Part shown: one piece after another, positions 36,646-44,762 of the stretch
Layout: every line of letters starts with the position of its first letter
Numbering within the stretch: position 1 is the stretch's first letter
Source: Brevundimonas sp. UBA7664
Lineage (GTDB): Bacteria > Pseudomonadota > Alphaproteobacteria > Caulobacterales > Caulobacteraceae
NCBI RefSeq assembly: GCF_002483305.1
Contig: NZ_DLHQ01000059.1
Coordinates: 41,130-105,129 of the forward strand
Direction of reading: 5' to 3'
DNA length: 64,000 nt
Notes under the pieces: generated by a model
Databases searched by the model: none
Seen by the model: the letters and a program-made list of their open reading frames with translations, nothing else
Told to the model about the DNA's origin: nothing
Made by a program: the position numbers and the translations under genes

Positions 36646-37115
36646 CAGGGGGTCTCGTCCTTCCAACGCGCCAGGGCGGCGCGGTCCTCGTCTACGGGTT
36701 CGATCCAGCGTGTGCCGGAGGGGCCGGTCTCGCGCTTCCAGAATGCGGCCTCGGTCTTGAGCCTGTCCATCAGATAGTCCGCCGCTGCGAAGGCTTCGCG
36801 CCGGTGGGCCGCGGCGGCGGCGACGAAGACGATGGTCTCGCCGGGGACGATCTCGCCGCATCGATGGACCACGACCAGATCCGTAACCGGGAAGCGCACC
36901 GCGGCGGCTTCGGCGATATCCTGCATCGAACGCTCGGTCATGCCGGGATACCAATCCAGGGTGAGAGTCTCGACGACCGAACCGTCTTTGCCCGCGCCTC
37001 GAGCCAGGCCGGTGAACGTCACCACAGCGCCCTCGACCGTGCGGCCGGCGAGAAACGCCTCAAGCTCCGCAGGGGCGGACAGGGTCGTGCTGGTGAGCCT
37101 GACGTCGAGGGCCAT
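36645..37115 (-). CDS. moaE: MoaE, molybdopterin synthase large subunit
   Basis: A 156-residue catalytic subunit that transfers sulfur from thiocarboxylated MoaD to cPMP. VVTFTGLARG, the LDWYPGMTERSM segment, VVHRCGEIVPGE and the basic FWKRE catalytic loop are visible. It starts 1 bp after the moaD stop. Confidence 0.94.
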   Translation of the reverse strand: MALDVRLTSTTLSAPAELEAFLAGRTVEGAVVTFTGLARGAGKDGSVVETLTLDWYPGMTERSMQDIAEAAAVRFPVTDLVVVHRCGEIVPGETIVFVAAAAAHRREAFAAADYLMDRLKTEAAFWKRETGPSGTRWIEPVDEDRAALARWKDETP

Positions 37116-37116
37116 C

Positions 37117-37365
37117 TCAGCCCCCCGAAAACAGTGAAAAGAAGGCGATCTCCTGACCCGGCCGGGCCAAGGCGTCCTCTCCGACGACGACCAGATCAAC
37201 CGACGCGCGGACGTCGGGCCGCAGCAGGGCGTCCGCTGCGACCTCGTCGCGCTCGGCCAGCAGGCGACGGATCTCTCGAACCGGAAGTCCCTCGGCGGGC
37301 AAGTCCAGGCGCCCCTTCGGGCCCAGACGCTCGCCGACCCGGCCAAAGAACAGGATAGGGCTCAT
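37117..37365 (-). CDS. moaD: MoaD, molybdopterin synthase sulfur carrier
   Basis: An 82-residue ubiquitin-fold protein ending in Gly-Gly (SLFSGG), the site thiocarboxylated for sulfur transfer. The start MSPILFFGRVGERLG at 37,365 has GGAG about 8 bp upstream; an ATG at 37,377 adds four residues. It follows the PLP decarboxylase stop directly. Confidence 0.92.
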   Translation of the reverse strand: MSPILFFGRVGERLGPKGRLDLPAEGLPVREIRRLLAERDEVAADALLRPDVRASVDLVVVGEDALARPGQEIAFFSLFSGG

Positions 37366-37378
37366 GGTCGTCTCCATC

Positions 37379-39157
37379 TCAGGCCGCCTTCGCTTCGTCG
37401 GGGTCGGCCAGTGCCTGGCGCAACTCCTCAATGAAGCGCGGCAGCAGGTCGTGCCGCACCGAGGGGTCAGACCAATAGGGATTCATGAACACGCAACGGA
37501 TGACCAGCATCCCGGCATCACCCTCGGATCGGTCATCGTAGCCGCCATGGCCGCCGAGCAGATCGGCGATCAGCGCGGCGTTGTCGGCCCCCAGGGTCGT
37601 CTTGGACACAGCGAAATGGGGCGATCTCTGGAAATGATCAAAGACGGCCTGATTGCGGGCGTTGGAAAGGCTCAGCGCCTCGCCTGGGCGAGCCAGCGAG
37701 AAGCAGGCGATATTGCTGTCGGCGGGCAGGAAACGCGCTTCCGGGACAGCTTCCCTTATGGCAGCTTCGAAAGCCTGACGGGTCTCAACCGTAGTGGCCA
37801 TCAGAGCCCCGAGGCCGGCCGCGCCGAAGCCGAGGGTTTCCGCCGTCAGCCAGGTCGCCGCGGCGCCGGCCGCCGACCGCGACCCTTCCAGCGTCGATGA
37901 CCATTTTCCATCGCCCAGTTCCGGCCGGTCCAGATAGGGGGCGTCAAAGGCGGAGACGGCGTAATGTTCGGCGTCCGGCGTCAGGAAAGCTCCGCAGGCA
38001 TAGGGCACATAGCCCAGCTTGTGCGGGTCGATGGTGATCGAATCCGAACGTCCCATGGCCCGCAGTGCGGCGGCCGTCTCCGGCGCCAGGACCGCTTCCT
38101 CCGGGCCGTTCAGCATGGCCCGGAGGAAGCCGCCATAGGCCGCGTCGACGTGGCGCCAGATGCGCCAACCTCGCTCCGCCCGCCACAGGTCCAACCGGTC
38201 ATAGAGGCGATCGAGCGGATCAATGGCCCCGGTCTCGGTGGCCCCGGCCACGGCGACGGCCATCAGGATCGGTCTTCCATCAGCCTGGGCGCGTTCCACC
38301 TGGCGTTCGAAATCGGCGAGGTCCAGGTGACCGCCCTGGTCCAGGGCCACGCTCCAGATCGCCTCGCCGCCCAGACCGAAGACGTTGGCCGATTTGCTCC
38401 AGGAATAGTGCCGGTTTCCCGGAACCAGCATCACCGGCCCCCGGTAATCCCGTCCCGACGCCCGGCTGATCCGTCGCCAGACGTCGCCCGGATTGGACGC
38501 CGCCGCGCTGCAGGATTTCAGGACATTGTCCGATACGGCGTGAGCGGTTTGCAGGCTGCGGAACTGTTTCCAGCCCATATGGGCCGCAGCGAACGGATCC
38601 AGGGTCTCGCCGGTGACTTCCGAAACATGCAGCGCCAGCGCCAGCCAGTGGTCCAGTCGATAGCGTGCGCGCCAGACCGCCTCGAAATTAGCCACCGTCC
38701 CGCCGGAGGTGAAATGCCCTTGGGCCTGAGCGGGATCATAGCCCAGCATGCTGGCAAGGGCGGCGATGGCCTCCGTCTCAATCACGCTGCCGACCCGGCT
38801 GGCGTCGCGCGAACTGTTGTTGGGATTGTGCAGCATGGCCGCGAACCAGCCCAGCAGACCGGGCAGGGACAGGTCGGCCTTCATGTGAGCGATGTAGCGC
38901 GGCGAGAACGTCGGGGTCTCCGCCGTCAGGGCGTCGCAGAGCGTCAGCAACCGCTGCCCGAGCAGATCTCCCTCGCGTGCGGGGGAACCTGCGACGGGGG
39001 GCGCGACGTCGGAGGCGCTGTCTTCGAAGCGTCCGGAGCGCCAGCGAAACCAATGGTCGAGTGTGGCGTCGATCTCGCCGCGCAGCCGGCGTTCATTTTC
39101 GGATCGCGCGCCGGGGAAATAGATGCGGACGAGCTCGCGTGACGGGTCTGCGGTCAT
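37379..39157 (-). CDS. Pyridoxal-phosphate-dependent group II amino acid decarboxylase
   Basis: A 592-residue fold-type I PLP enzyme. The cofactor Lys is in SITIDPHKLGYVPYACGAF, and the conserved Asp-Ala of the PLP ring contact is in WRHVDAAYGGFLRAML. Group II members decarboxylate glutamate, tyrosine, aspartate or aromatic amino acids; the substrate cannot be told from sequence. The length is above the usual 450-500, with an extended N-terminal region. The stop lies 13 bp before the moaD ATG, so it heads the moa gene string, an unusual partner. A degenerate FNR-like site is centred about 80 bp upstream. Confidence 0.88.
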   Translation of the reverse strand: MTADPSRELVRIYFPGARSENERRLRGEIDATLDHWFRWRSGRFEDSASDVAPPVAGSPAREGDLLGQRLLTLCDALTAETPTFSPRYIAHMKADLSLPGLLGWFAAMLHNPNNSSRDASRVGSVIETEAIAALASMLGYDPAQAQGHFTSGGTVANFEAVWRARYRLDHWLALALHVSEVTGETLDPFAAAHMGWKQFRSLQTAHAVSDNVLKSCSAAASNPGDVWRRISRASGRDYRGPVMLVPGNRHYSWSKSANVFGLGGEAIWSVALDQGGHLDLADFERQVERAQADGRPILMAVAVAGATETGAIDPLDRLYDRLDLWRAERGWRIWRHVDAAYGGFLRAMLNGPEEAVLAPETAAALRAMGRSDSITIDPHKLGYVPYACGAFLTPDAEHYAVSAFDAPYLDRPELGDGKWSSTLEGSRSAAGAAATWLTAETLGFGAAGLGALMATTVETRQAFEAAIREAVPEARFLPADSNIACFSLARPGEALSLSNARNQAVFDHFQRSPHFAVSKTTLGADNAALIADLLGGHGGYDDRSEGDAGMLVIRCVFMNPYWSDPSVRHDLLPRFIEELRQALADPDEAKAA

Positions 39158-39229
39158 CGGAACGTCGGTTGCCTCTCTGCCCGGACCGGGCCGGTCCGAT
39201 GGACTTACAGCCTGCGTCGCCAAAACGAA

Positions 39230-39243
39230 TTGGCATCCATCAA
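39230..39243. promoter_or_regulatory. Possible degenerate FNR-type site before the decarboxylase-moa string
   Basis: TTGGCATCCATCAA keeps the right arm and three of five bases of the left arm of the consensus. Its distance to the start (about 80 bp) resembles that of the narK1 box. Weak on its own. Confidence 0.35.
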
Positions 39244-39286
39244 GCGCCCGGACGAACCCCGTCAAAGGCCGGGTCGCGACGTCGGG

Positions 39287-39694
39287 TCACCCGATCTCCA
39301 GGAAGTCGCCCTCGGGTCCATAAGCCGCGAAGCCGCTGATCCGACCATCCCGCACAGCCTCGACCATGGTCTCCAGTGCGAGGTCGATGCGGGCCTTGTC
39401 AGGCGGACGCCCGGCCTGTCCCGACAGGCTCGCGGCGAACACGATGCTCCACGGCGGCCCGGCCCGTTCGGCCTCCGAGACGAGGGCCTTGAAGTCAGGG
39501 AGGTCCCGCGGAGCCTTGTCGACGCACATCAGCGGCCCGAGCGCGCCGCCTCGTCCCGCCCGGAAGCGCGCGTCCTGCTCCGGCGTGGCCCCGTCGGGCA
39601 GTTCGGCGCCGGCGAAGACGAACAGAAGACGCTGCGGCTCGGGCTCGGCGGCGGCGGCGGCCAGAAGCTGGCCGAAATGCGAGGTGTTTCTCAT
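39287..39694 (-). CDS. Small conserved protein of the type often labelled ribonucleotide reductase subunit alpha
   Basis: About 135 residues starting MRNTSHFGQLLAAAAAEPEPQ. The core LLFVFAGAELPDGATPEQDARFRAG and the MCVDKAP segment recall a small proteobacterial family that databases frequently name ribonucleotide reductase subunit alpha, although it has no RNR domain. The function is unknown. An in-frame upstream ATG (39,793) adds a low-complexity Ala/Ser stretch and is less likely. It lies 129 bp upstream of the decarboxylase start. Confidence 0.75.
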   Translation of the reverse strand: MRNTSHFGQLLAAAAAEPEPQRLLFVFAGAELPDGATPEQDARFRAGRGGALGPLMCVDKAPRDLPDFKALVSEAERAGPPWSIVFAASLSGQAGRPPDKARIDLALETMVEAVRDGRISGFAAYGPEGDFLEIG

Positions 39695-39829
39695 CTGGTG
39701 CAGGGTAGGGTAAACGAGCGCTTCCTGTCTTGCGCCCACGCAAATTCGTGGACTGGCTGATGCTGAAGCGGCCGTTCTTGGCGCGGATGCCAATGTCTCC
39801 TCTTAGCGCACTGCTGACCTTGTGAGTTC

Positions 39830-40639
39830 CTAGGGCCGCGCCCCATCCTTCTTCTGCACCAGCTTGATCTTGTTCCAGGCTTCTTGGCCCTCGCGCCACC
39901 GCTTCATATCGAACCCGGGCTGCCGTCTGGTCTTTTCGTCCGGCAGGACAGCGCCGATCATGTCGGCCATCCGCTGCTCGGTCTCCATCTCCGCCTGGTA
40001 AAACTCGCTGTGCCTGGACTTGCGTTTCAGTTGCTGTTTCAACTCAGCGACCTCTTCCAAGGCAACCACGCGCCGGTTGAGCATCTTGTCCCATAGCTTC
40101 TTCTCATCCTCGGTTTCCGGGCCGTTGATCGTAACCTTCAGCGTCTTGGTATCGACACTGATCTCATGCGGATGGGGGACCGGCTCGGGGCGCGGCTCGC
40201 CTCGGGCATCGCAGCGTTTGAACTCGCTTTCCCAGACATCCTTGTAGTTGATTGCTGCCTTGAACAGGAAAGTCCGGTCTTCCATCGACTTGTCTTGCAC
40301 GGCCTTGACCATGCTGGTGATGGCGATCTGGGCGCGGTGATTGCCCTTCAGCGCTGAGACGCCGAGGCTGCGTACGACCGCCTGGATAAGGGGCAGCTCA
40401 ATGATCTCGTCATTCTCCCGGATCTGGATCGGCCGGATGGCCTCGGCCAACACCAGATCCGCCATGTGATGGGTCATCACAGGGTCGACGATCGTTGGGC
40501 GGTCGAGGGCCGGTTGCTTACGCGGCCGGCCGCGGGGATTGCCGGAGCGGCCCTTCTGGAACTGGTGTTCGACCGGGGGGCGGGCGTAACCGACCACCAC
40601 GGCCGTACCGGGCGTGTGAGGGGGGAGCTTGTCGTTCAA
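39830..40639 (-). CDS. DUF5681 domain protein (phage/mobile-element associated)
   Basis: A 269-residue protein with an N-terminal FQKGRSGNPRGRPR motif, the hallmark of DUF5681, common at terminase-end or DNA-packaging neighbourhoods of prophage-like islands. The rest is helical and highly charged, with a Lys-rich C-terminus. It overlaps the methyltransferase stop by 4 bp, so the two are co-transcribed. Role unknown. Confidence 0.85.
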   Translation of the reverse strand: MNDKLPPHTPGTAVVVGYARPPVEHQFQKGRSGNPRGRPRKQPALDRPTIVDPVMTHHMADLVLAEAIRPIQIRENDEIIELPLIQAVVRSLGVSALKGNHRAQIAITSMVKAVQDKSMEDRTFLFKAAINYKDVWESEFKRCDARGEPRPEPVPHPHEISVDTKTLKVTINGPETEDEKKLWDKMLNRRVVALEEVAELKQQLKRKSRHSEFYQAEMETEQRMADMIGAVLPDEKTRRQPGFDMKRWREGQEAWNKIKLVQKKDGARP

Positions 40640-41964
40640 GCTGCCAGCCCTCCAAGACGCTGGATCGCGACGTCATCGAACGGGGTCCCGCCCTCATGAA
40701 GCACGGCCGGCTTGCCGGTCAGCCGCTCGAACCGCCTGATGATCACATCGCAATAGTGCGGATCGAACTCGATCAGCCGAGCGGCGCGGCCGCAGATTTC
40801 CGCGGCGATCAGGGTGGTGCCCGAGCCGCCGAAGCCGTCCAGCACGATGTCCCCACGCCTTGAACAGTCGCGGATGGCGTCCGCCACCATCGCGACCGGT
40901 TTTACGGTCGGGTGCATGGCCAGATCCTCTGCTCGGGTCGAACCCATGGAACTGATGCCGGCATAGTCCCAGACGTTGGTGCGATATCGGCCTGTGTCGC
41001 CGAGGCCAAAGGTGTTGGTGTGGGGCGCTGTCCCGACCTTGTAGGCGAACACCAGCTCGTGCTTGGACCGGTAGAAGGTCCCCATGCCGCCGTTGGTCTT
41101 GTTCCAGACGCACAGGTTCTTCAGCTCGGAGAACACCTGCGCCCCGGCGTTCAGCAGCTCTGTCATGTGCCGCCAGTCCATGCAGACGAAGGCGATGGCA
41201 CCGTCGCGGCAGTTGGCGGCCATGGGCTTGAGCGCGGCGGCCAGGAAGCCGGTGAAGGCGTCCTGGCTCATCTCACCAACGCCCATGGCGAACTCGCGAT
41301 GCCGGATCCGGCCGGAGCCGCAGACGTGCCCGTCGATCGGCACATTGTAGGGCGGGTCGGTGAACACCAGGTCCACCCGCTCGTCTCCCAGGAGCCGCGC
41401 ATAGTCGGCTGCCTCGCGGGCATCCCCGCAGACCAGCCGGTGGCGCCCCAACACCCACACGTCGCCCATACGCGTGACCGCCCCGGCGGCGATCGCCGGG
41501 ATCTCATCCTCGACGCCGGGCGGCGCCTCAGGGTCCCGCTCACGCGCCGCGTCCAGCGTGAAGTCGACCTCAGCCAGCGAGAAACCGGTGAGGGTCACGT
41601 CGAAGTCCAGATCGATCAGCGCCTCCAGCTCGATGGCCAGGATGTCCTGATCCCAGCCGGCGTTCAGGGCCAGCTTGTTGTCGGCGAGCACATAGGCCCG
41701 GCGTTCCTCGGCAGAGAGGTGCGAGAGCCGCAGGGTGGGGACAGTCTTCAGTCCCAGCAGCTTGGCCGCCTCCACCCTGCCGTGGCCGGCGATGATCTCG
41801 CTGTCGTCACTGACCAGCACCGGATTGGTGAACCCGAAGCGCTCGATGCTGTCGGCGATCTGGCGGATCTGTTTGCGGGAATGGGTCCGGGCGTTGCGGC
41901 TGTAGGGCTGCAGTTCGGACGGAGAGCGGGCCTCGACGACTCGATGAGCGACGGCTGTGTTCAT
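40636..41964 (-). CDS. ParB-domain DNA methyltransferase (beta-class, N4/N6)
   Basis: A 442-residue fusion. Residues 10-100 form a ParB/Srx-like domain (PYSRNARTHS, IIAGHGRVEAAKLLG). Residues 165-430 form a DNA methyltransferase with catalytic DPPY at 203-206 preceding the AdoMet motif FGGSGTT at 378-383, the beta-class order. Such fusions are frequent in alphaproteobacterial prophages and act as orphan adenine or cytosine-N4 methylases. The ATG at 41,964 was chosen over an upstream start with atypical sequence. No restriction gene accompanies it. Confidence 0.92.
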   Translation of the reverse strand: MNTAVAHRVVEARSPSELQPYSRNARTHSRKQIRQIADSIERFGFTNPVLVSDDSEIIAGHGRVEAAKLLGLKTVPTLRLSHLSAEERRAYVLADNKLALNAGWDQDILAIELEALIDLDFDVTLTGFSLAEVDFTLDAARERDPEAPPGVEDEIPAIAAGAVTRMGDVWVLGRHRLVCGDAREAADYARLLGDERVDLVFTDPPYNVPIDGHVCGSGRIRHREFAMGVGEMSQDAFTGFLAAALKPMAANCRDGAIAFVCMDWRHMTELLNAGAQVFSELKNLCVWNKTNGGMGTFYRSKHELVFAYKVGTAPHTNTFGLGDTGRYRTNVWDYAGISSMGSTRAEDLAMHPTVKPVAMVADAIRDCSRRGDIVLDGFGGSGTTLIAAEICGRAARLIEFDPHYCDVIIRRFERLTGKPAVLHEGGTPFDDVAIQRLGGLAA

Positions 41965-42146
41965 GGGGTGAACATAGCGCGAACATTGATTCGCATGGCC
42001 CCACTTCAGGCCGCTGTCCACAGCGCTGGAAAAATATCCCCCTCCGACTGGACTGCGGCCCGGAACGGAGCGTCAGTGTCTGCGCGCCCGGCCACTCCGG
42101 GCTCGTTCCGGTGGGGGCAGATGAGCCCCGCGGAGCCGGGCCCCTG

Positions 42147-42569
42147 ATGACCATTATCCACGCCACCGACATTGATTGCGCGACCATCGGCGACCTCGGC
42201 CTAGAGCCACTTCGAACGATCTGGCGCGAGCGCTTCGGGGCCGCGCCGTCGATCCGCTCGCCAGAGATCCTCGCCCTGATGCTGGCCTGGCGCATTCAGG
42301 CGGCGCGCGAAGGCGGTCTCCAAGGCGATCTTCGACGGACCATCCGCCGCCCGGCCTCGGCGCCTGTCGCCACAGCGCTGACCCCGGGCACGCGGTTGAC
42401 CCGGGAATGGCAGGGCGTGCGTCACGAGGTGGTGGTCGAGCCCGACGGGCGTTTGCGCCATCGTGATGAGTTGCACCTCAGCCTGTCGCAGGTCGCTCGC
42501 AAGATCACCGGTTCGCGCTGGAACGGACCGCGCTTCTTCGGCCTGCGCGCCGGGGAGGAGGGCGCATGA
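42147..42569 (+). CDS. DUF2924 domain protein
   Basis: A 140-residue protein. LRTIWRERFG, LALMLAWRIQ, the LTPGTRLTREWQG turn and SLSQVARKITGSRWNGPRFFGL match DUF2924, a family found almost only next to serine recombinases on phage-like islands. Its stop overlaps the recombinase ATG by 4 bp. Possibly an accessory or directionality protein; this is inference, since no function is established. Confidence 0.88.
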   Translation: MTIIHATDIDCATIGDLGLEPLRTIWRERFGAAPSIRSPEILALMLAWRIQAAREGGLQGDLRRTIRRPASAPVATALTPGTRLTREWQGVRHEVVVEPDGRLRHRDELHLSLSQVARKITGSRWNGPRFFGLRAGEEGA

Positions 42570-44185
42570 CCGCTCGGCCCGTCGTCCGCTGCGCCCTCTA
42601 TACGAGGAAGAGCAGCGAGGAGGGGCTGGATCAGGCCTTCAACAGCCTGCATGCCCAGCGTGAGGCCTGCGAGGCCTATGTCCGCAGCCAGGCCAGCGAG
42701 GGCTGGAAGGTCCTGCCTGACGTGTATGATGACGGCGGCTTCTCGGGCGGCAACATCGAACGGCCGGCCCTCAAGCGCCTGCTGGAGGATATCGACGCCG
42801 GCAAGGTCGACACCATTGTCGTTTACAAGATCGACCGGCTAACCCGGTCGCTGCCCGACTTCGCCCGCATCGTCGATCGGCTGGACAAGGCGCAGGCGTC
42901 GTTTGTCTCGGTGACCCAGTCGTTCAACACCACCACCTCCATGGGGCGGCTGACGCTGAACGTGCTGCTGTCATTCGCCCAGTTCGAGCGCGAGGTCACT
43001 GGCGAACGCATCCGCGACAAGATCGCAGCCTCCAAGGCCAAAGGGATGTGGATGGGCGGCATGCCGCCCCTGGGTTACGACCCTCCAACGGACAGGGCGA
43101 CCCGGTCCCTCGTGCGCAACGAGCCCGAGGCGGAACAGGTCCGGACCATCTTCAACCTGTATCTGGAGCTGGGGTCGGTCTCGGCGCTGGAAGCCCGGCT
43201 GGCGCAGGAGGGCATGCGCTCCAAGGTCTGGGTCAGCGCGAAAGGCAGCACTTCCGGCGGCGTACCGCTCAGCCGCGGCGCCCTGTTCCACATGCTGCGC
43301 AACCGCGTTTACCTCGGCGAGATCGTCCATGGAGCGACCAGCGTCGCCGGCTGCCATCCGCCGATCGTCGAGCCCGACGTGTTCGCCAGAGTGCAGACGC
43401 AGCTCGCCGCCAACACCCGCGCCCGCAAGGAACGACCTCTTCGATCGGCGCAGCTTCCGCTCAAAGGACTGGTGTTCGACGCCGACGGCCATCCTATGAG
43501 CCCCTCGTTCGGCTACGGCCGGGGTGGGCGAGTCTACCGCTACTACGTCTCGGCGCCGCTGCAGCAGGGCCGCAAGGTCGAGGAGCGGGAAGGGGTGCTG
43601 CGGCGGGTCTCCGCCGAAGCCCTTGAGGAGGCGGTGCGCACGCAACTGGCGACAGTGTCGCCGGGAGGAGATGAGCGATCCTTTGCGGCGCTGCTGAAAC
43701 CGGTGCGGCGGGTAGAGGTGCTCCCCGAGGCGCTCCGGATTGCCTTCCACGCAAAGGCCTTGCCCCGGGATGTGCGCGACAGGCTTTACCCTTGCGATAC
43801 CCACGCGGACCAGGTGGTGTTGGTCGCTCCTGTGCGCTGTCAGGCGCGCGGCGGCCGGACATGGGTGCTGACTCCGGTATGCGGATCGGCCGTCCGCAAG
43901 GCGCGGCGCGACCCGGTGTTGATCCGCGGCCTTCGCCAGGCGCACAAGATCGCCGCCGGCCTTGGCTGGCGCGCAAGCGACGGCGCGTTCGTTGGATCGG
44001 GCAAGGCGCCAACGAGCAGCTACGAGCGCCGGCTCTGGCCGTTAGTGTTCCTGGCGCCTGATATCCAGCAGTCCATCCTCGAAGGTCGCCAGCCGCCCGC
44101 GCTCACGCTCGACCAGTTACTGAAGATGCGGCTTCCGACCGGCTGGCCTGATCAGCGGCACGCGTTGGGCTTCGACGGAAAATGA
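42566..44185 (+). CDS. Large serine recombinase
   Basis: A 539-residue site-specific recombinase. The N-terminal resolvase domain has the catalytic Ser in LYTRKSSEEG (residues 11-20) with supporting RPALKRLLEDI, YKIDRLTRS and FAQFEREVTGERIRDKI. A recombinase domain follows (about residues 165-275, GYDPP to HMLRNRVYLGEI). A C-terminal region of about 250 residues has no zinc-ribbon cysteines that I can see. It is coupled to the DUF2924 gene. The TGA is followed immediately by the repeat array. Confidence 0.93.
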   Translation: MTARPVVRCALYTRKSSEEGLDQAFNSLHAQREACEAYVRSQASEGWKVLPDVYDDGGFSGGNIERPALKRLLEDIDAGKVDTIVVYKIDRLTRSLPDFARIVDRLDKAQASFVSVTQSFNTTTSMGRLTLNVLLSFAQFEREVTGERIRDKIAASKAKGMWMGGMPPLGYDPPTDRATRSLVRNEPEAEQVRTIFNLYLELGSVSALEARLAQEGMRSKVWVSAKGSTSGGVPLSRGALFHMLRNRVYLGEIVHGATSVAGCHPPIVEPDVFARVQTQLAANTRARKERPLRSAQLPLKGLVFDADGHPMSPSFGYGRGGRVYRYYVSAPLQQGRKVEEREGVLRRVSAEALEEAVRTQLATVSPGGDERSFAALLKPVRRVEVLPEALRIAFHAKALPRDVRDRLYPCDTHADQVVLVAPVRCQARGGRTWVLTPVCGSAVRKARRDPVLIRGLRQAHKIAAGLGWRASDGAFVGSGKAPTSSYERRLWPLVFLAPDIQQSILEGRQPPALTLDQLLKMRLPTGWPDQRHALGFDGK

Positions 44186-44282
44186 TCCCTGTTTCGCTCA
44201 GGAACACTCCCTGTTCCGGGAAATATCGATCCCTGTTCTGCGCCAAAATGATCCCTGTTTCGGTGGAATATCGTTCCCTGTT
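44186..44282. repeat. Iteron-like array: five TCCCTGTT direct repeats at about 22-bp spacing
   Basis: Copies begin at 44186, 44208, 44230, 44252 and 44275 (steps 22, 22, 22, 23), placing them on one face of the helix. The array begins directly after the recombinase stop codon. The core extends as TCCCTGTTYCG in several copies and the spacers are AT-richer than the surroundings. Confidence 0.85.
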
Positions 44283-44392
44283 AATTTCGGACCGGATGGA
44301 AGCTAAAACCGGACGAAATGCCCGCGCTGACTGGCTTTGCGAGGCCCGGCGGGTTCCTGAGCCCGAAATCGGGTTCTCGAAAAACATCTGAA

Positions 44393-44419
44393 TTCCCTGT
44401 TCCGGGCCATAACAGGGAA
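44393..44419. repeat. Inverted pair of the same repeat (TTCCCTGTT ... AACAGGGAA)
   Basis: A perfect 9-bp inverted repeat separated by 9 bp and containing the array core in both orientations. It lies about 110 bp beyond the fifth direct copy. The 402-bp gap 44,186-44,587 otherwise holds only a short CCCGAAATCGGG palindrome near 44,362 and no convincing gene. Confidence 0.8.
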
Positions 44420-44587
44420 ACTCCACCAGATGCGGTTCGCACAGAGACTGGGGGCCGAACAGCGGCCGAGTGGCTGCTCCGAAGCGGCCTTAATGGGGGG
44501 CAGTACGGGAGTTTGGCGGCGAATAGTCCCGACGATCCGGGCCCTTCCGGGGCCGGGGTCAGATCAGAGAACTGTTACGGGGGTGAG

Positions 44588-44677
<90 letters not shown>

Positions 44678-44762
44678 GCGGGGCCGATAGACGCTTGGTC
44701 GAGCGAGCGGCTTCTCTAATGGGCGAGGGGCTGCGCCGCAAGCCGGGTTCGGGAGAAATCGC

